64,000 nt of DNA, from positions 6,089,001 through 6,153,000 of the forward strand of contig CP141126.1 of NCBI GenBank assembly GCA_035236585.1. Direction: 5' to 3'. Source of the DNA: Warburgia ugandensis (taxonomy: Eukaryota > Streptophyta > Magnoliopsida > Canellales > Canellaceae). The translations under genes and the position numbers were made by a program. Positions within the stretch are counted from its first letter, which is position 1; every line of letters begins with the position of its first letter. The notes under the pieces are model-generated. The model was not told where the DNA came from. It did not search any database and was given only the letters and a program-made list of their open reading frames with translations. Positions 24,301 to 34,337 of the stretch are shown piece after piece.

Positions 24301-27170
24301 CCAGATTTTTGAAAATCTTAACTGTTTGTCATATTGCCCGACTTAGATGGCTTTGACAATACATTATCATCTATTGGATGATCCTACCTACTGCTGCTTT
24401 TAATTGTAAGATGGACTCTAGGAGAAGGTGGGGAGTGTCCATTGGGGATTCGAGGAAGGCAAAGATGGTGGTTACTTCAGAGACCCAAATGGAAGCTAGC
24501 AATGAAGCCATGAAGTGAAGTTGAAATCTTCCTGTAAAATTAAGAGAGAAGCGAAAATCAGCATGCATTAATTTTTGACTGGGGTCTTTTTGTTTTTTTA
24601 TGGTGAATTTAACAGAGTAAGCAAGAGATCTTCTGGGGTTTCTTTTGTTTGTTGGTGGCGGGTTGAGTAGAGTAAAACAAGATTAGCTAGGTTCTTTTGT
24701 TTTATAATCGTAGATTGAACAGAGTTCACACAGAAGTCGTAAATCTCCTACTGTTATATCTTGTTTGCAGAATGGATACACATTTTTTACTGCAAAAACA
24801 TGAGCAGGAGAGAGTAATTGGAACTCACTCTTTTCAATGATCCAAACCATTTATATGCAGTAGCATTCTCTAGATAAACCATGGAACAGACAGTGACTCA
24901 TCTGAGAATCTGAAGCCTCTGATTTGTGGCCTTTAAATGGTCTCTTTTGAAATTAAAAATAATGGACTGCATTGATCAAATAGTCTCTGCAAAGATCAAA
25001 GGCTCACAAGCATTCAAAAGGAGAGGTTGTCTATAAATGACTCATCTCGTGCTCACCCAGCCACATAGGTGTTTTAGATCATTGAAAATGCATCTTCCAC
25101 TAGTACTTGTATCCTCTCCTATTTTCCAGTTGAGAAAGAGTAACCAGGATTTTCCGATTGAGTAAACAGAAATCTTCAATATGGGTTCTTTTGTTTTCTG
25201 ACGGTGATTGCACAGAGTATACATGAGTTTCTAACTTTAATTGGGTCATTTGGTCTTATGACGCTGGATTGAATAAAGTTAACAGAAAATTTTAAAGGGG
25301 TAAGTTTTTTAATGGCCGTATCTGATGTCGATTGAGAATTGTGAAGTTGCACTAGGCAAGAGGAAGAAGGTGAATTGGGGATTTGGGCTGCTGCATGTTT
25401 CAAGTATATGAGGCTCCTAAAATTCCAAAACTCTCCACCTAACGGTGAGAAAGACAGTTTCTCTCTCAAGGGATTTTGGAATGAACAAAAGATCTATTTA
25501 GGGGCAACTTGTGAACAAATTGAACTTTGAGGGCTGCTTGCGCACCGCCCATAAACTATAGGGCCAAATCATGAACCAGCCCCTAGATCACCCCTCAATC
25601 CATCTCAATAGTACCCCGAGCCTGCTCAGCTTTACCTCAAAAAGTAATTGTTAATAACTAATATAAGAAACAACTAGTAGACTACACAAGTTGACTGCTT
25701 GTTTGGATTGGGATGTAGCCAGAGGTAGCTACTGTGCATTACAAATTATACTCGTGCAACAACTAGTAAGACTACACAAGTTGACTGCTGCTTGCTTGGA
25801 TTGGGATGTAGTCAGGGGTAGCTACTGTGCATTAGCAACTATACTTGTGCTGACCCTACTTTGCCTATGTGTCGAGTTTTCAGGTGGGGGAATACTCCTC
25901 TTGATGAAGCTCGTAGGGCCGGAAGTAAACCCCTGCTTAAGCTCCTGGAAAGTGCGAAGTCTTCTCAGATGGCTAACTTTGCTGATTGCCCTCAGGAAAC
26001 CCGAGGTAAGATCTTCTAAAGACAATGATTGATTACATTATACTAGAATATGATTCCTTTGATCAATGCTATAAAAAGAGGACCGAAGAAGCAGAAAACT
26101 TATATCAAATCTCCTAGCATAGGACATGTTGGTTAATAACATCTTCATGGGACTATCAGTAAACACATTGCAATATACAAGGGCTCTCTGGTTGAGGCCC
26201 ATAAGCATTCTATCATTTCAAATGGGAGAAGTCCTTTTCGTTTCTTTGGTAGGCAAGCGGTTTTTGATGGATAACTCCAAATCAACGAACAACTTGAGAA
26301 TGTGACCTAGCACAGGAAAGCCCCTTCTTGCCCACTGCGTAGAAGGTTTGAAATGTGTGAATAAAGATGGCCATTACCCAAATCAAGGCGTAATTTGCCC
26401 TTTCTATTGATTCCGGCAGATTCAATCAAAAGAAATTCTTGAATGAGGTATTCAACTCTAGGGATGAATCGAAAAAGAAGTCTTTATTGGTTCTATCTCC
26501 TATTTTTTATGAAGAGAATGAATCTTTTTATCGAGGCAAATATAACTTGCAAACTGCCCAAAGTTTCAAGATTTTCTCTAAATGAAATTATCCAGTTCCA
26601 TAAAGCCTTGGCACAACAGCAAAGCTCTCATCGTGTGACCTTGAGGACATGGGTTCAAGACATAGAAACAGCCTCTTGCAAAAATACAAGACAAGGCTGC
26701 ATGCTATAAAACCCTTATGGTCTGCCCCTTCCTGGACCCTGCATAAGCCGGAGCTTCATGCTGTGGTGCTGCCCTTTAAATTATCCAGTTCCATGACGAA
26801 TTATACTTAATTTATGGCGGCTCTTTGTTTGTTGAAGCATTGGCATAACATTTGCTGATAGTCTCTTCAACTAATCTCTCTCTTAACAGAAAATCATAAA
26901 CCTCATCACCGGCGTAAGTGCACTGTTTTCCCTTATCATCCACGTGATCCCGAAGAAAGAAGAGATGGAATTGTGTTATGGATTCCAGACACCATTGAGG
27001 AGCTCGTGCAATCAGCGGAAGAGCTGTTAAACTGTTCGGGTTCAAACATTTTATCAGAAGATGCAGGTAGGATTATGGATGTAGACATGATTAATGAAGG
27101 GCAGAAGTTGTATTTAGTTAGTGACAGCAACTCTCGCGAGAAAGATCATGGTCATGTATTATTGACATAA
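327..27170 (+). CDS. SKOR: Outward-rectifying Shaker-type K+ channel (SKOR/GORK group), 13 exons
   Basis: Exons by GT-AG and phase: 327-553, 4240-4464, 4555-4618, 9844-10183, 10625-10920, 11583-11663, 12744-12842, 20609-20830, 22194-22382, 23380-23455, 23579-23873, 25884-26005, 26890-27170. They join in frame without a stop to 838 residues, close to the roughly 820-830 usual for the family. The order is acidic N-tail (1-75), S1 from residue 76, S2-S3 (exons 2-3), S4 (about 180-194), pore with filter TVGYGE at 284-289, S6 (about 298-320) with the SFDMILGAY stretch, cyclic-nucleotide-binding-like domain (about 385-518), ankyrin repeats (about 535-735) and a C-terminal KHA domain that includes [11 protein letters not shown]. 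In the family these channels release K+ into xylem or from guard cells at the plasma membrane on depolarisation, and the S6 motif is tied to K+ sensing. SKOR and GORK cannot be separated here. Oddities are GYGE instead of GYGD, and introns swollen by transposons. The ATG at 327 is chosen because it starts the conserved acidic tail. Confidence 0.93.
1318..1686. mobile_element. MITE / foldback element in channel intron 1
   Basis: The left end (TTTTCCCTCATAGAGCCCCT...) and the reverse complement of the right end (TTTTCTCTCATGAGCCCCTT...) match imperfectly over about 90 bp. The match includes CTATTAACT and a CAGATTTTTGAA block on both arms. The interior is AT-rich and non-coding. I could not define a clear target-site duplication, so the superfamily stays open. 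Related sequence occurs at about 6780-7090 and 24210-24330. The rest of intron 1 (554-4239) shows nothing I can name. Confidence 0.6.
6780..7090. mobile_element. Degenerate copy of the intron-1 MITE family, channel intron 3
   Basis: The left part (CTCTTGAGCCCCTCACTAAATGG, then a GTTTTTGAAGATCCAAATC block) aligns with the reverse complement of the right arm of the element at 1318-1686. The right part carries a decayed inverted counterpart. An open frame of about 120 codons across it (6755-7120) has no recognisable domain and is most likely a by-product of the element. Confidence 0.45.
7171..7352 (-). mobile_element. Au-like SINE, copy 1 (channel intron 3)
   Basis: This is a full-length tRNA-derived SINE on the minus strand. 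It reads GGGGAGCCTTGGCGCAACGG (A-box region), then a CGGGTTCAAGGC B-box region, then the 3' body ending GCACCGGGGCTGCCCTTTTT. It is flanked by the direct repeat TCCAAATAAT (7161-7170 and 7353-7362), a perfect target-site duplication that points to a comparatively recent insertion. The structure matches the angiosperm Au SINE family. Confidence 0.9.
8405..8995. repeat. Two dispersed direct-repeat copies, channel intron 3
   Basis: The blocks at about 8405-8545 and 8855-8995 align throughout. Shared strings include TAAAATAA.AGG, GTCATTTAA, TTTTTTTGT, a GATT...GAATTTTG run, then GGA.GCTACCTA and GGA.GATC.GAT. They are about 450 bp apart and probably represent two copies of a short transposon-derived unit. 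There is no coding content. Confidence 0.55.
13281..16037. repeat. Inverted repeat whose loop was split by LINE A
   Basis: The left arm 13281-13326 (GAAGAAGTTGAAGATGATTT..., ending CTTCTTACTTACAAA) is the near-exact reverse complement of the right arm 16000-16037 (TTTGTAAGTAAGAAGAG..., ending CTTCAACTTCTTC). The left arm has a 6-8 nt interruption. Removing LINE A and one copy of its target-site duplication leaves a hairpin with arms of about 40 bp and a loop of about 22 nt. Confidence 0.75.
13358..15990 (-). mobile_element. RTE-type LINE, 5'-truncated and decayed (LINE A)
   Basis: A non-LTR retrotransposon on the minus strand. It has an endonuclease remnant starting near the IQETKW motif (about 15980), a reverse-transcriptase core including [16 protein letters not shown] and [14 protein letters not shown] (about 14940-13720), and a C-terminal tail with [12 protein letters not shown] (about 13500). 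The 3' end is GGGATAAGGTCTTGATGATG, a trinucleotide tail typical of RTE elements instead of poly(A). An 18-bp target-site duplication, GTGCATTAGTTTGTAAGT, lies at 13340-13357 and 15991-16008. It is dead: a stop sits just before the FADD block, frames are broken, the 5' UTR and start of the endonuclease are missing, and the middle of the endonuclease is deleted relative to LINE B. Confidence 0.92.
16098..16300 (+). repeat. Three tandem ~68-bp units in the LINE B 5' UTR
   Basis: The units begin near 16098, 16167 and 16234. Each holds a variant of AAGCGACATGCTGCATTGGA, then GATCCCAGGTG and a GGAAAATGGGCAAAGG run. Repeated leaders of this sort often act as internal promoters in LINEs, but that role is inferred here. 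Confidence 0.7.
17537..17917 (+). mobile_element. Truncated GC-rich-ended element nested in LINE B
   Basis: The left end TATGTAGTTAGAGGTGCTAG is followed by a cluster of GCGCCTAGGCG-type motifs, then AT-rich sequence with CATCTTCCAACCCTA, GATCTAAGCAAAGAAAAGG and TTAGTACCATTTTTT. The order and wording match the element at 45044-45779. The right half of that element is absent, so this copy is 3'-truncated. Confidence 0.7.
19381..19832. mobile_element. Foldback element with ~150-bp terminal inverted repeats
   Basis: The left arm from 19381 (CTAGATCACATTGTAAA..., TTGATCATGTCCAT, TTTGAGTTGTGCA, CTCAAGTGGACTGG, TTGTTGCCTCCA) pairs with the right arm, about 19683-19832, read in reverse complement in the same order. 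The element is about 452 bp and non-coding, and its left end abuts the trinucleotide tail of LINE B exactly. I see no target-site duplication, so assignment to MULE, hAT or another superfamily is open. Confidence 0.75.
21572..21708. repeat. Short hairpin / MITE-like inverted repeat, channel intron 8
   Basis: The arm GTTAGTGGTGCTTGAGATGA near 21572 is complementary to TCATCTTAAGCACCACTAAC near 21687-21706, about 25 bp with one or two mismatches. A partial extra copy of GAGATGAG/CTCATCT lies in the loop. The sequence fits a small MITE or a long hairpin RNA. The rest of introns 8 and 9 shows nothing else nameable. Confidence 0.55.
24090..24420. mobile_element. MITE-family remnant in channel intron 11
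   Basis: GTGAGCCCCTTG, then a CCAGATTTTTGAAAATCTTAAC block and GACTTAGATGG, match the left arm of the element at 1318-1686. The inverted partner is poorly preserved. The remainder of intron 11 up to the tandem duplication at 25671 holds no recognisable feature. Confidence 0.4.
25671..25856 (+). repeat. 90-bp tandem duplication before channel exon 12
   Basis: Two units of about 90 bp start at 25681 and 25771. Each begins ACTACACAAGTTGACTGCT and contains GGATTGGGATGTAG, GGTAGCTACTGTGCATTA and ATACT.GTGC. The array ends about 27 bp before the exon 12 acceptor (25883), so it covers the branch-point region of the intron. Confidence 0.85.
26602..26777 (+). mobile_element. Au-like SINE, copy 2 (channel intron 12)
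   Basis: Plus-strand copy running from AAGCCTTGGCACAACAGC through GGGTTCAAGACATAGAAACA to GTGCTGCCCTTT. It is flanked by a perfect 17-bp target-site duplication, AAATTATCCAGTTCCAT (26585-26601 and 26778-26794). It lies about 110 bp before the last exon of the channel gene and in the sense orientation. Confidence 0.9.
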
Positions 27171-28086
27171 ATTAGCCGGCTTTTTGTGTCATAACAAAAG
27201 ACAATCTTTAGAGAAATCAGCTTTTCTTCCCTTGCAGTTGTAAATTTGTATGAAAAAAAAGAGTGAAAGTTTTCGGCTTTAGATAGACAATTACCTTTCC
27301 AACGAGCGACTTATATGAGAGCTTTGGACAAGCATCCACGAAGAGCATTCTCACCCTTGTTCCCCTAATGAGCCCAACTGTTATATGAGTGTTGGGTAAG
27401 GCCAACCGAGATAGGAGCATGATCCTCTTTACTGATTAGAGTCGCCTTTGAATCGACTTTTAAGAGTAGGAGAGTTAGCTCTAGGCATCGTTAAAATTAG
27501 AAATGCGGGAAAATTGGCAACCTTTCGGGAAAGAATTCAGGATGAAAGGCATCGTTGTGATAAAACTTATTCTTTAATTGAATTAATAACTAGGTTTACT
27601 GATAATATTTGAGAATTTGATGAATTTTATTCATAAAAGTAGAGTTTCTCTAGGTGCATGTATACGATCTGGTCAATTGAAGTTGAAATTTTTTATGACT
27701 TCGGATAGTTAGCGATTAAATCAGGAGATTAAATAGCATGGAATATTTCAGAAAATTTTCACTTGTTTGGAGACCTTTGCAACTATGTTACCAAGCACCA
27801 CATTGCATCACCCTCTTAAGGAAACATGAAGCACCGGACTCGTTCAGGCATCAGAATTTAGAAACGGCCAAGAGAGGATTACACTCACTATCTGTCTCGT
27901 ATGAAACCTACGTCACCCACAATGTCCTGAAAAGGAAAAATTTACTGAATCAGTTGTAGAACAAAAATGAAAATTATGAAAAGCTATTTCCAACAGAACT
28001 TTAAACCTGTCCACAAACTCTTGTCAACAAGATGCGCAGAAGCATGATCCAGCAGCCAGACACATGGAGTTCATGGTGTCTTTATA
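27171..28086. other. Downstream region of the channel gene, no gene seen
   Basis: This covers the 3' UTR and intergenic sequence after the TAA at 27168-27170. No canonical AATAAA stands at an obvious distance. A frame of about 70 codons near 27738-27959 has no recognisable motif. I checked this region in reverse complement for the missing CCZ1 C-terminal exons and found none. Confidence 0.4.
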
Positions 28087-28101
28087 CAGCAAGAGATTGA
28101 T

Positions 28102-28192
28102 AAAAGAAAAAAGGTAGCCTGATGCACAAAGCTCCCATAAATACGGAGTCAAGGAAGGGACGGACCACAAAAAGTCTATGATACTGGCCTTA
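28102..28192 (-). mobile_element. Au-like SINE, copy 3, 5'-truncated
   Basis: Only the 3' half of the SINE is present on the minus strand, with GTGGTCCGTCCCTTCC-type body and CATCAGGCTACC end. It is flanked by the target-site duplication CAGCAARAGATTGAT (28087-28101 and 28193-28207, one mismatch). The duplication shows that the truncation occurred at insertion and was not a later deletion. Confidence 0.75.
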
Positions 28193-28409
28193 CAGCAAAA
28201 GATTGATCATAGGATCTCTGTTGAACTTTCAATAGTTTCATTTATTATTAGTTCTTTTTTTGGGGAGAGGAAGAGATCAGAGCAAGAAAGAGGTCTAATG
28301 GACGCGTGTTGGGGCTAGATTTCTTCCCACAGGGGAACCCTGCCCAAAAAACGCTGAAATACAATAACCATTGAAGTTGCATTTTTCAGAATAGAAGTAA
28401 AGAATTAAT

Positions 28410-29030
28410 CATTGAGATTTTACCCTCCGACCCGAAGGTCGTCAAGAACAGCTCCCTCGTGGGCTAATCATCTGCGTGCCATTAGCAGAATGGAAGGTGT
28501 GTTGAAAGATAACGTTCTTACCCTTAATGAAGTGCTTAATTCTATCCATTCCAATAATCTGAAGGCAGATCATGGTGTGATTTCATCCATCCTACGACGT
28601 TTGTGGAATCTCCTTCCACAATAAGAGGTATGATGCCGATTCATTTCCACTCACGAATGCCAGTGTATAAAGATAGAATCTCCGACTCGTTTGAGTCGCA
28701 CCATCCAGCCGGACCAGCGTAGTAAAAAATGATATCTCCATGTGAGTCTCCAAGAACTCCGCCAATACCCGAAACCCCTGGGTTGCCAAAGCAACATATT
28801 TGCTCTTTCATTCCACATCCTCATAATTTCATTAATAGAAAAGCCTTTGAAGTCCTTCGAAGAAGAGGCCCAAAAAGCGGCAGTTTGAAGTTCTTTTCGA
28901 TCAACATTTCCTTGGGGTTATATGCGCCTTTGAAACGTTGATGGTTTCGTTCTATCCACGTTTCCAGATCGCAGCCACGAAAGAGCACAACCACAAAACT
29001 TTTCCTCTTAACTTTAGTCTTGCAGCCTCC
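28410..29030 (-). mobile_element. Decayed L1-type LINE 3' fragment (zinc-finger and RNase H region)
   Basis: Reading the minus strand from about 29030 gives a decayed segment with AAIWKTWIERN, the pattern typical of the end of plant LINE zf-RVT domains. It is followed after frame breaks by an RNase H-like stretch, GNPGVSGIGGVLGDSHGDII, then SNESEILSLYTGIREW and PLIVEGDSTNVVGWM. RNase H after the RT is characteristic of plant L1-like LINEs and distinguishes this from the RTE elements in intron 7. Stops and shifts mark it as a dead fragment. Confidence 0.7.
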
Positions 29031-29190
29031 CATTGGATCATTAAATCATCAAATGTTAGTAGCTGGTTAGGCTAGTGCGGGGCTGTTTGGACTGCTTTCA
29101 TATATTTGTATTCTCTTCTGTCTTTCATGAGTGGCTAGTTTTTACTCTCTTTTTAAGTAATATATTACTGAAAATTTTGCCTTATCAGCA

Positions 29191-29193
<3 letters not shown>

Positions 29194-29239
<46 letters not shown>
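29194..29239 (+). repeat. (GA)n microsatellite
   Basis: An uninterrupted run of about 23 GA units in the intergenic region between the channel gene and the CCZ1 fragment. Open frames of Arg-Glu or Leu-Ser repeats over it are not genes. Confidence 0.95.
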
Positions 29240-29240
<1 letters not shown>

Positions 29241-30166
29241 ATCAACCACTTAATACAAGAATAAAATGTAACCTCCAAAGAAAAGCCAAGAGAAAATTCT
29301 ACAAAATCATAGTACAATACGTACGTAATGTTCTTTCCCTCCAACCCGTTTCTCAAGTCAGGTCAGCTCCCTTCAAGCACAGCGTGTCAAGCTAGAAACC
29401 CAGGTCGGCACCATATCGATGCAGAGCAACTGATATACAAGAGCAGCTCCAGGGCTAGTTGCCTAGTAGGGGAGCTCACTGGCTCTACTTTTGCAAGTAA
29501 TAAAATATCAAAATTGGCTTCTGCAAATTTCTTCAAAATTCCAGCTAAGCATACAAAAGTTTTCTCATTATAAGAGGTTAGACCTATTTACCAAAGGAAC
29601 TCGTCTGCTAGATAGATGAGGAATGACACTCCTCACAGTACACTTTACGAGTGCTATTTCACAGATGTTAGAACCAACATTTTGACTATTTTTCCTACAA
29701 CTGAAGGACGCACCAAAGACATTTAGAATCAGATATCACACAAATTATTACGAGACTTTCTTGGATTTAACTGTTGCATGCATGCACAAAGAAGTGAACA
29801 ATAATCCAACAGACAAGTCCAAAGGTCCATAACCGCAGAGAGACCATAGCCAAAAAAGGTGCTTATCAACAATGGTGAAAATGTGCTCAACTGTAAGATA
29901 TAATATACTGGGAATCACTCTCTAAGAACGAAAATGATTTCCAAATCTGGTTTCCAACTTTACATCATTGGTCAAGTGTGAGATGAAGCATACACATTCA
30001 AAGATGCAGACGTCTACAATCCAGTTCAACGACCACTGCCGCCAACCAATTCCAGTATATAAAAGCATAAACTTCCAAGTTAATGCAATAAAAAACTTTA
30101 TTTTCATATGGTCCTAAAATTCAAAGAAATAAACTAGAACAGATATCATTTATACTATCCTATCAA
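29240..30166. other. Gap between the GA repeat and SINE copy 4, nothing recognised
   Basis: Non-coding by inspection. It was searched in reverse complement for continuation of CCZ1 after its fourth coding exon, and no matching exon was found. Confidence 0.4.
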
Positions 30167-30361
30167 GAAAAGAAAAGCACAACCCAACCCCGGTGCATGA
30201 AGCTCCCGCCTATGCGGGGTCCGGGGAAGGGGCAGACCGCAAGGGCCTATAGTACACAGCCTTACCTTGTATTTTTACAAGAGGCTGTTTCCATGCCTTG
30301 AGCCCGTGACCTCAAAGTCACACGACGATAACTTTTGCCGTTGCACCAAGGCTCCCCTTCG
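30167..30361 (-). mobile_element. Au-like SINE, copy 4
   Basis: A full-length minus-strand copy with the A-box region GGAGCCTTGGTGCAACGGCA, the B-box region GGCTCAAGGCATGG and the end GCACCGGGGTTGGGTT. It is flanked by ATCCTATCAA (30157-30166 and 30362-30371). It lies about 200 bp downstream of the last detectable CCZ1 exon in the direction of that gene's transcription. Confidence 0.88.
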
Positions 30362-30448
30362 ATCCTATCAACAACCATTTCAATATTTAATCCAGCTAAG
30401 GTACTTAACAAGAAAGAACAACTATTTGAACTTTCAGGCCTAAAATTC

Positions 30449-30468
30449 AGAGAGAGAGAGAGAGAGAA
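30449..30468 (+). repeat. Short (GA)n microsatellite
   Basis: About nine to ten GA units between SINE copy 4 and the end of the CCZ1-like exon. Confidence 0.8.
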
Positions 30469-30556
30469 TATTCTGGACACAATCTAACGTGTTTTACTAG
30501 TAAGCTATAGCAATTTAACATGCTCTACACATAACTCACAGCCAAAATATGCAAAC

Positions 30557-33500
30557 CTGAACATCAATAGCTGCTTCTCGCCCGAAAGTCAGCATTTGAA
30601 CAGTTCCACCCTCCCTGAAACAGTCCCGGGAGGATGGCAATTGGAGTTTCTTCCCGATTAGAAAGTCTGCTTCAGAAGATCAACTTAGATCCAGAAGAAA
30701 TCCCTAGAATCAACTGTCCCCGTAGTACAATTCAACAAAGGCAGGGTTTTGACATTGCCAACAAAGGATGTTTGGGCTCTTGATAATGAAGAGACAATAT
30801 TAGCAAGCAACTGACTTCAATGAAACACACAGTTAGAATACCTGTTAAGCAATCCATGACAAAGGAGTACAACTGACTACGAGCAAGTCCACCATTTGGT
30901 TGCTTCTCAAGTAAAGCTCTTAGAGATCCATGAAACTTCACAAAAAGAGAACGTACTTCCTTGAGGACTGCCCGTAATGCAGCAGTATGCCAAGAAGCTT
31001 CTGACTCAATATTTTTCTCCACCACCTGCAATATCAGTAACATATCTTCCTAAGTGAATCATTCGCCATAAGCAATTAAAGTGAAAAATATTCACAGTTT
31101 AAAAATGCAAACATTCAAACACTGAGCAACATATAACATGAACTTGGGTCATTTTTATCCAAAAGGCAGTTGCAAAGGTAAAAGCAGAAAAAAAGGGACT
31201 CAGAAACTGCCATGTTGTCTACTGCCAGTTAAGAATGACTTTGTTTTGAGTTTAGACTCAATCCCTTTGAAGTGGAGAAGGACGAAACATAGATGCAGAA
31301 ATGCGAAGCCTAATCATGCCTGTAGCTATCTACTATTCACACACACGTATTCCTTTTGGAACCTCACAACCTCTTAATGCATTTTAGGTTTATTTTGTAG
31401 GCCATAACTTGCAACTGATACATAAGCATTGTAGAAATTGATCCTGATTATTGCTTCACTGTTGAAAATTTATATGTTGTCTGCCTGTGATCTACACACA
31501 CAGCTATACATGGCAGCATGTGCCCCATATGCTTAGTGATCTAACCTGTTCCTCTTCTAGGCCACAGTCTAGATAGGTGATGCCCCAAAAATCTTCTACA
31601 CCCTATGCTTTTAACCTTCCAATCAGCTAAGATATAAACGAACTTTCTGACTGTCCATTTTGTCACAATGAAACATAGTTGGTTAAAGATGTTTAGATAT
31701 GATATATCTAAGATATGGGCCAAATGAAAGCAGGTTGAATGATGTAGGCAACATGCAAAACAGTCTAATCTATATGCTGAGATCAGATTAGAATTAATTT
31801 AAATAAGAAAAACATAAATTAAACTACCACTAGCATTCTTGACATACAAAAAACAGCCTAAATAAGCATAAATGACCTACAACGAATTACAGGATCTGCA
31901 TATTGTCCCAAATCTTTACCGATTAAGGTAAGGTCGAATATTAAATCCAGATGAAACCTCAAATTGATGAACGGTCCTAATTAAGCTTTGGATCTCGGGT
32001 TTCAGGAATTTAATGCAAAATAACAATCATAAATTATTACCAATGCAGATCATGTAACCACTTGCAGCACAGAAATCCTCTGTTAAAAGATAAAGTAGAA
32101 AAATTACTAACTTATAGAACAGGATGAAAACGATAGTAATTCAGTCTTGTACCGAACACGGCTTCACTCCCATGGAAAAGAAGCTAAAACGAGAAATTTA
32201 CCAAGTCTAACAAAATTTTCATTCATTATTCATCAAAATCTCCTTACACAAAAGATAAAAGTATCTTATGTAGGGGACACCAACCCTAATCTAGAAAAAC
32301 AAACAAAATTGCCCCTACTTAAGTCATAGCACACTAAGAAATCTAATACCCTTAGTGGTAAATATCCAAAGTAAAACTAAACTATAACATAATATAAAAA
32401 AAAGCGTGGGATGATGGTCTCCATCATTGGATCATTAAATGTCTACACTCCACATGTCCTTTTTGTTGCTTGTGATGCATGTACAAATTTACAAGGGCAG
32501 AGACCATATAAAAGCTCCTATGTGGTAACTAATCTCCCTTGGTTGCTTTCTGGCTTTTGTCTATTCTCCCTTGTCATCACTGAAGCTTGCAAAGGAAACT
32601 TGTAGGACCAGGTTTGTTATTAATGCAGCCACATGAACTTCAGTTACTGCAATACATGAAGGACAATCTGAAGAATTCATCATAGTCTAAATACATCAAG
32701 AATAAGGTGAAGACTTTCCAGACAGCTGTAGATGAAGAGTAATGAATGCAGAATGTCCTATATATGAGGGAGAGAGGATTGGGTATAAGACAGTACTATA
32801 TAAGAGAGGCTTATGCTGATGCTGCATAATAGTGGGTACAGATATTTCTTAAGCAGGTGAGGGCATGCATGGTAAAAGCAATCAAAGATGCAATTAAACG
32901 AACTCAAAGGAAACTCTTTAAGATTTCTTTTAAGATTGATTGCAGCCTTGGGAGAAAACATGACATAAGTAACCAAGAGCATCCAATTTTGTACCCTGTT
33001 ATTGTACCATCTGATCCTGATAGCCTCTAAATCCACTTCATGAAAGCATCATGCATTCCTCCTTAGATAAAGACAGTAAACCAAGTACATTTAGAAGAAC
33101 TGAAGCCATGAATCTTGGGAGCTAAAGATAAATTTGCTCTACCCCAAAGAACTATGGATCATGCAAACCAACCAGTGCTACATGACCAGGGAATATCTCA
33201 AAGATTCAGAAACGATATGCATTAATTAAGATGAGGAAAGGTATATGAGTTCCAAAGCCAAGAATTTGTATGTTGCTAGCAATAAAATATGACAAAAAAT
33301 CAATATGTGCAACCAGAGATAATACTAGAGAGAAACAACCCAGGACTAAGTCAAACAAATGACTATAACTTGTAGTTGTAACTTTATTCTTCTTATCCAG
33401 TGAGATATTAGCTCAGTAACATCATACTTACATGACGAGCAGTGTCCCTGTGATAATCATTCAACAGGTAATCATGTAACAAAATCAGTGTGTACTAGAA

Positions 33501-34337
33501 ATGTCTTTGGTAAGACAGTTTGTAAAACAATAGAGTACGCACCATCACCATCCATATATCCAGCTCTGCCTGATAAAACAAGTGAGAATGTCTTTCAGCT
33601 TCTATGACTTCACAAGCAGCCTCGGGGGAGAAGATTCTGCAGAACTAATATCAAGTCTGTAAAATAATTTGTAAATGACAGAATGGTTTATAAGTTCAAC
33701 ATGCAAATAATTAATATAAAACTTTTAATAACCATTACACTTGCCAAATGCTAATATGATGCGCACATCAGTTGCTTCAGCAATACCAGACATGATTTAG
33801 AATATATATTTTTTTCCATCAAACCAAGTAAATTATTTCCTAGAAAACATGAAATTGTAGAGAAAAAGAAATTTCACAAAATAATTTTAAAGGACAAAAA
33901 TAGGGACAATCCAGAGGCATATGGAAATATTTGGCAACTAACACCAAGAAATGACTTAACAGGATAAGTAATCAAGAGTGGAACGCATGAATTTGCACTA
34001 CGTGAAAGCTTAATTTGACTCAGTCCACTAACATAACTTGGAAAAGAATGTCTTGTATCATCGATGGATCACAAAAAGGATTTTCAAATAGCAATATTCA
34101 TTACTCCATCATTTGTTTGACAATTTGAAGGCAACAAAACAATTATGTTCACCTTGTAAATGTAACAAGTCCTTCATTGAGTCCTATTACAGAAAGTTGG
34201 GTGGAAAATGGGCGATCAGCAGGATAGAAAAATAGTATCTTGTCAAGTTCTTGCCCTTCTTGTTGTCCCCTTCTCAAGTCAAAAATACATAACTGAATCC
34301 CTTCATTAAAGTTATTATGGGAAGACAGACCCATCAT
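30557..34337 (-). pseudogene. CCZ1: CCZ1-like vacuolar fusion protein gene, 3'-truncated (first 191 codons)
   Basis: Coding exons on the minus strand are 34153-34337, 33543-33636, 30842-31025 and 30557-30666, all with GT-AG borders and matching phases. They encode MMGLSSHNNFNEGIQLCIFD, then LRRGQQEGQELDKILFFYP, TRIFSPEAACEVIEAERHSH, RAVLKEVRSLFVKFHGS and DFLIGKKLQLPSSRD, the N-terminal longin region of plant CCZ1. In the family CCZ1 pairs with MON1 to form the exchange factor that loads Rab7 on late endosomes and vacuoles. Plant CCZ1 has roughly 500 residues. Only 191 are present, and no later exons occur before the convergent channel gene ends at 27170. Read-through after the fourth donor stops after a few codons. 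The leader probably contains an intron between about 34353 and 35549. I call it a truncated copy, although the preserved exons carry no stops. A chimeric or assembly artefact is the alternative. Confidence 0.8.
31026..33542 (-). other. Intron 2 of the CCZ1-like gene
   Basis: A 2.5-kb intron with no clear transposon or embedded gene. Borders are donor GTGCGT after 33543 and an acceptor ending GCAG before 31025. Sequence is AT-rich and unremarkable. Confidence 0.5.

Noticed and set aside
28410..29030. Organelle-derived insertion
   Set aside because: Translation shows an RNase H-like LINE domain instead of a chloroplast or mitochondrial gene.
29165..29356. Open frames of Leu-Ser or Arg-Glu repeats over GA microsatellites (also near 49689-50048)
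   Set aside because: They are the translation of simple GA/CT repeats with no other coding signal.
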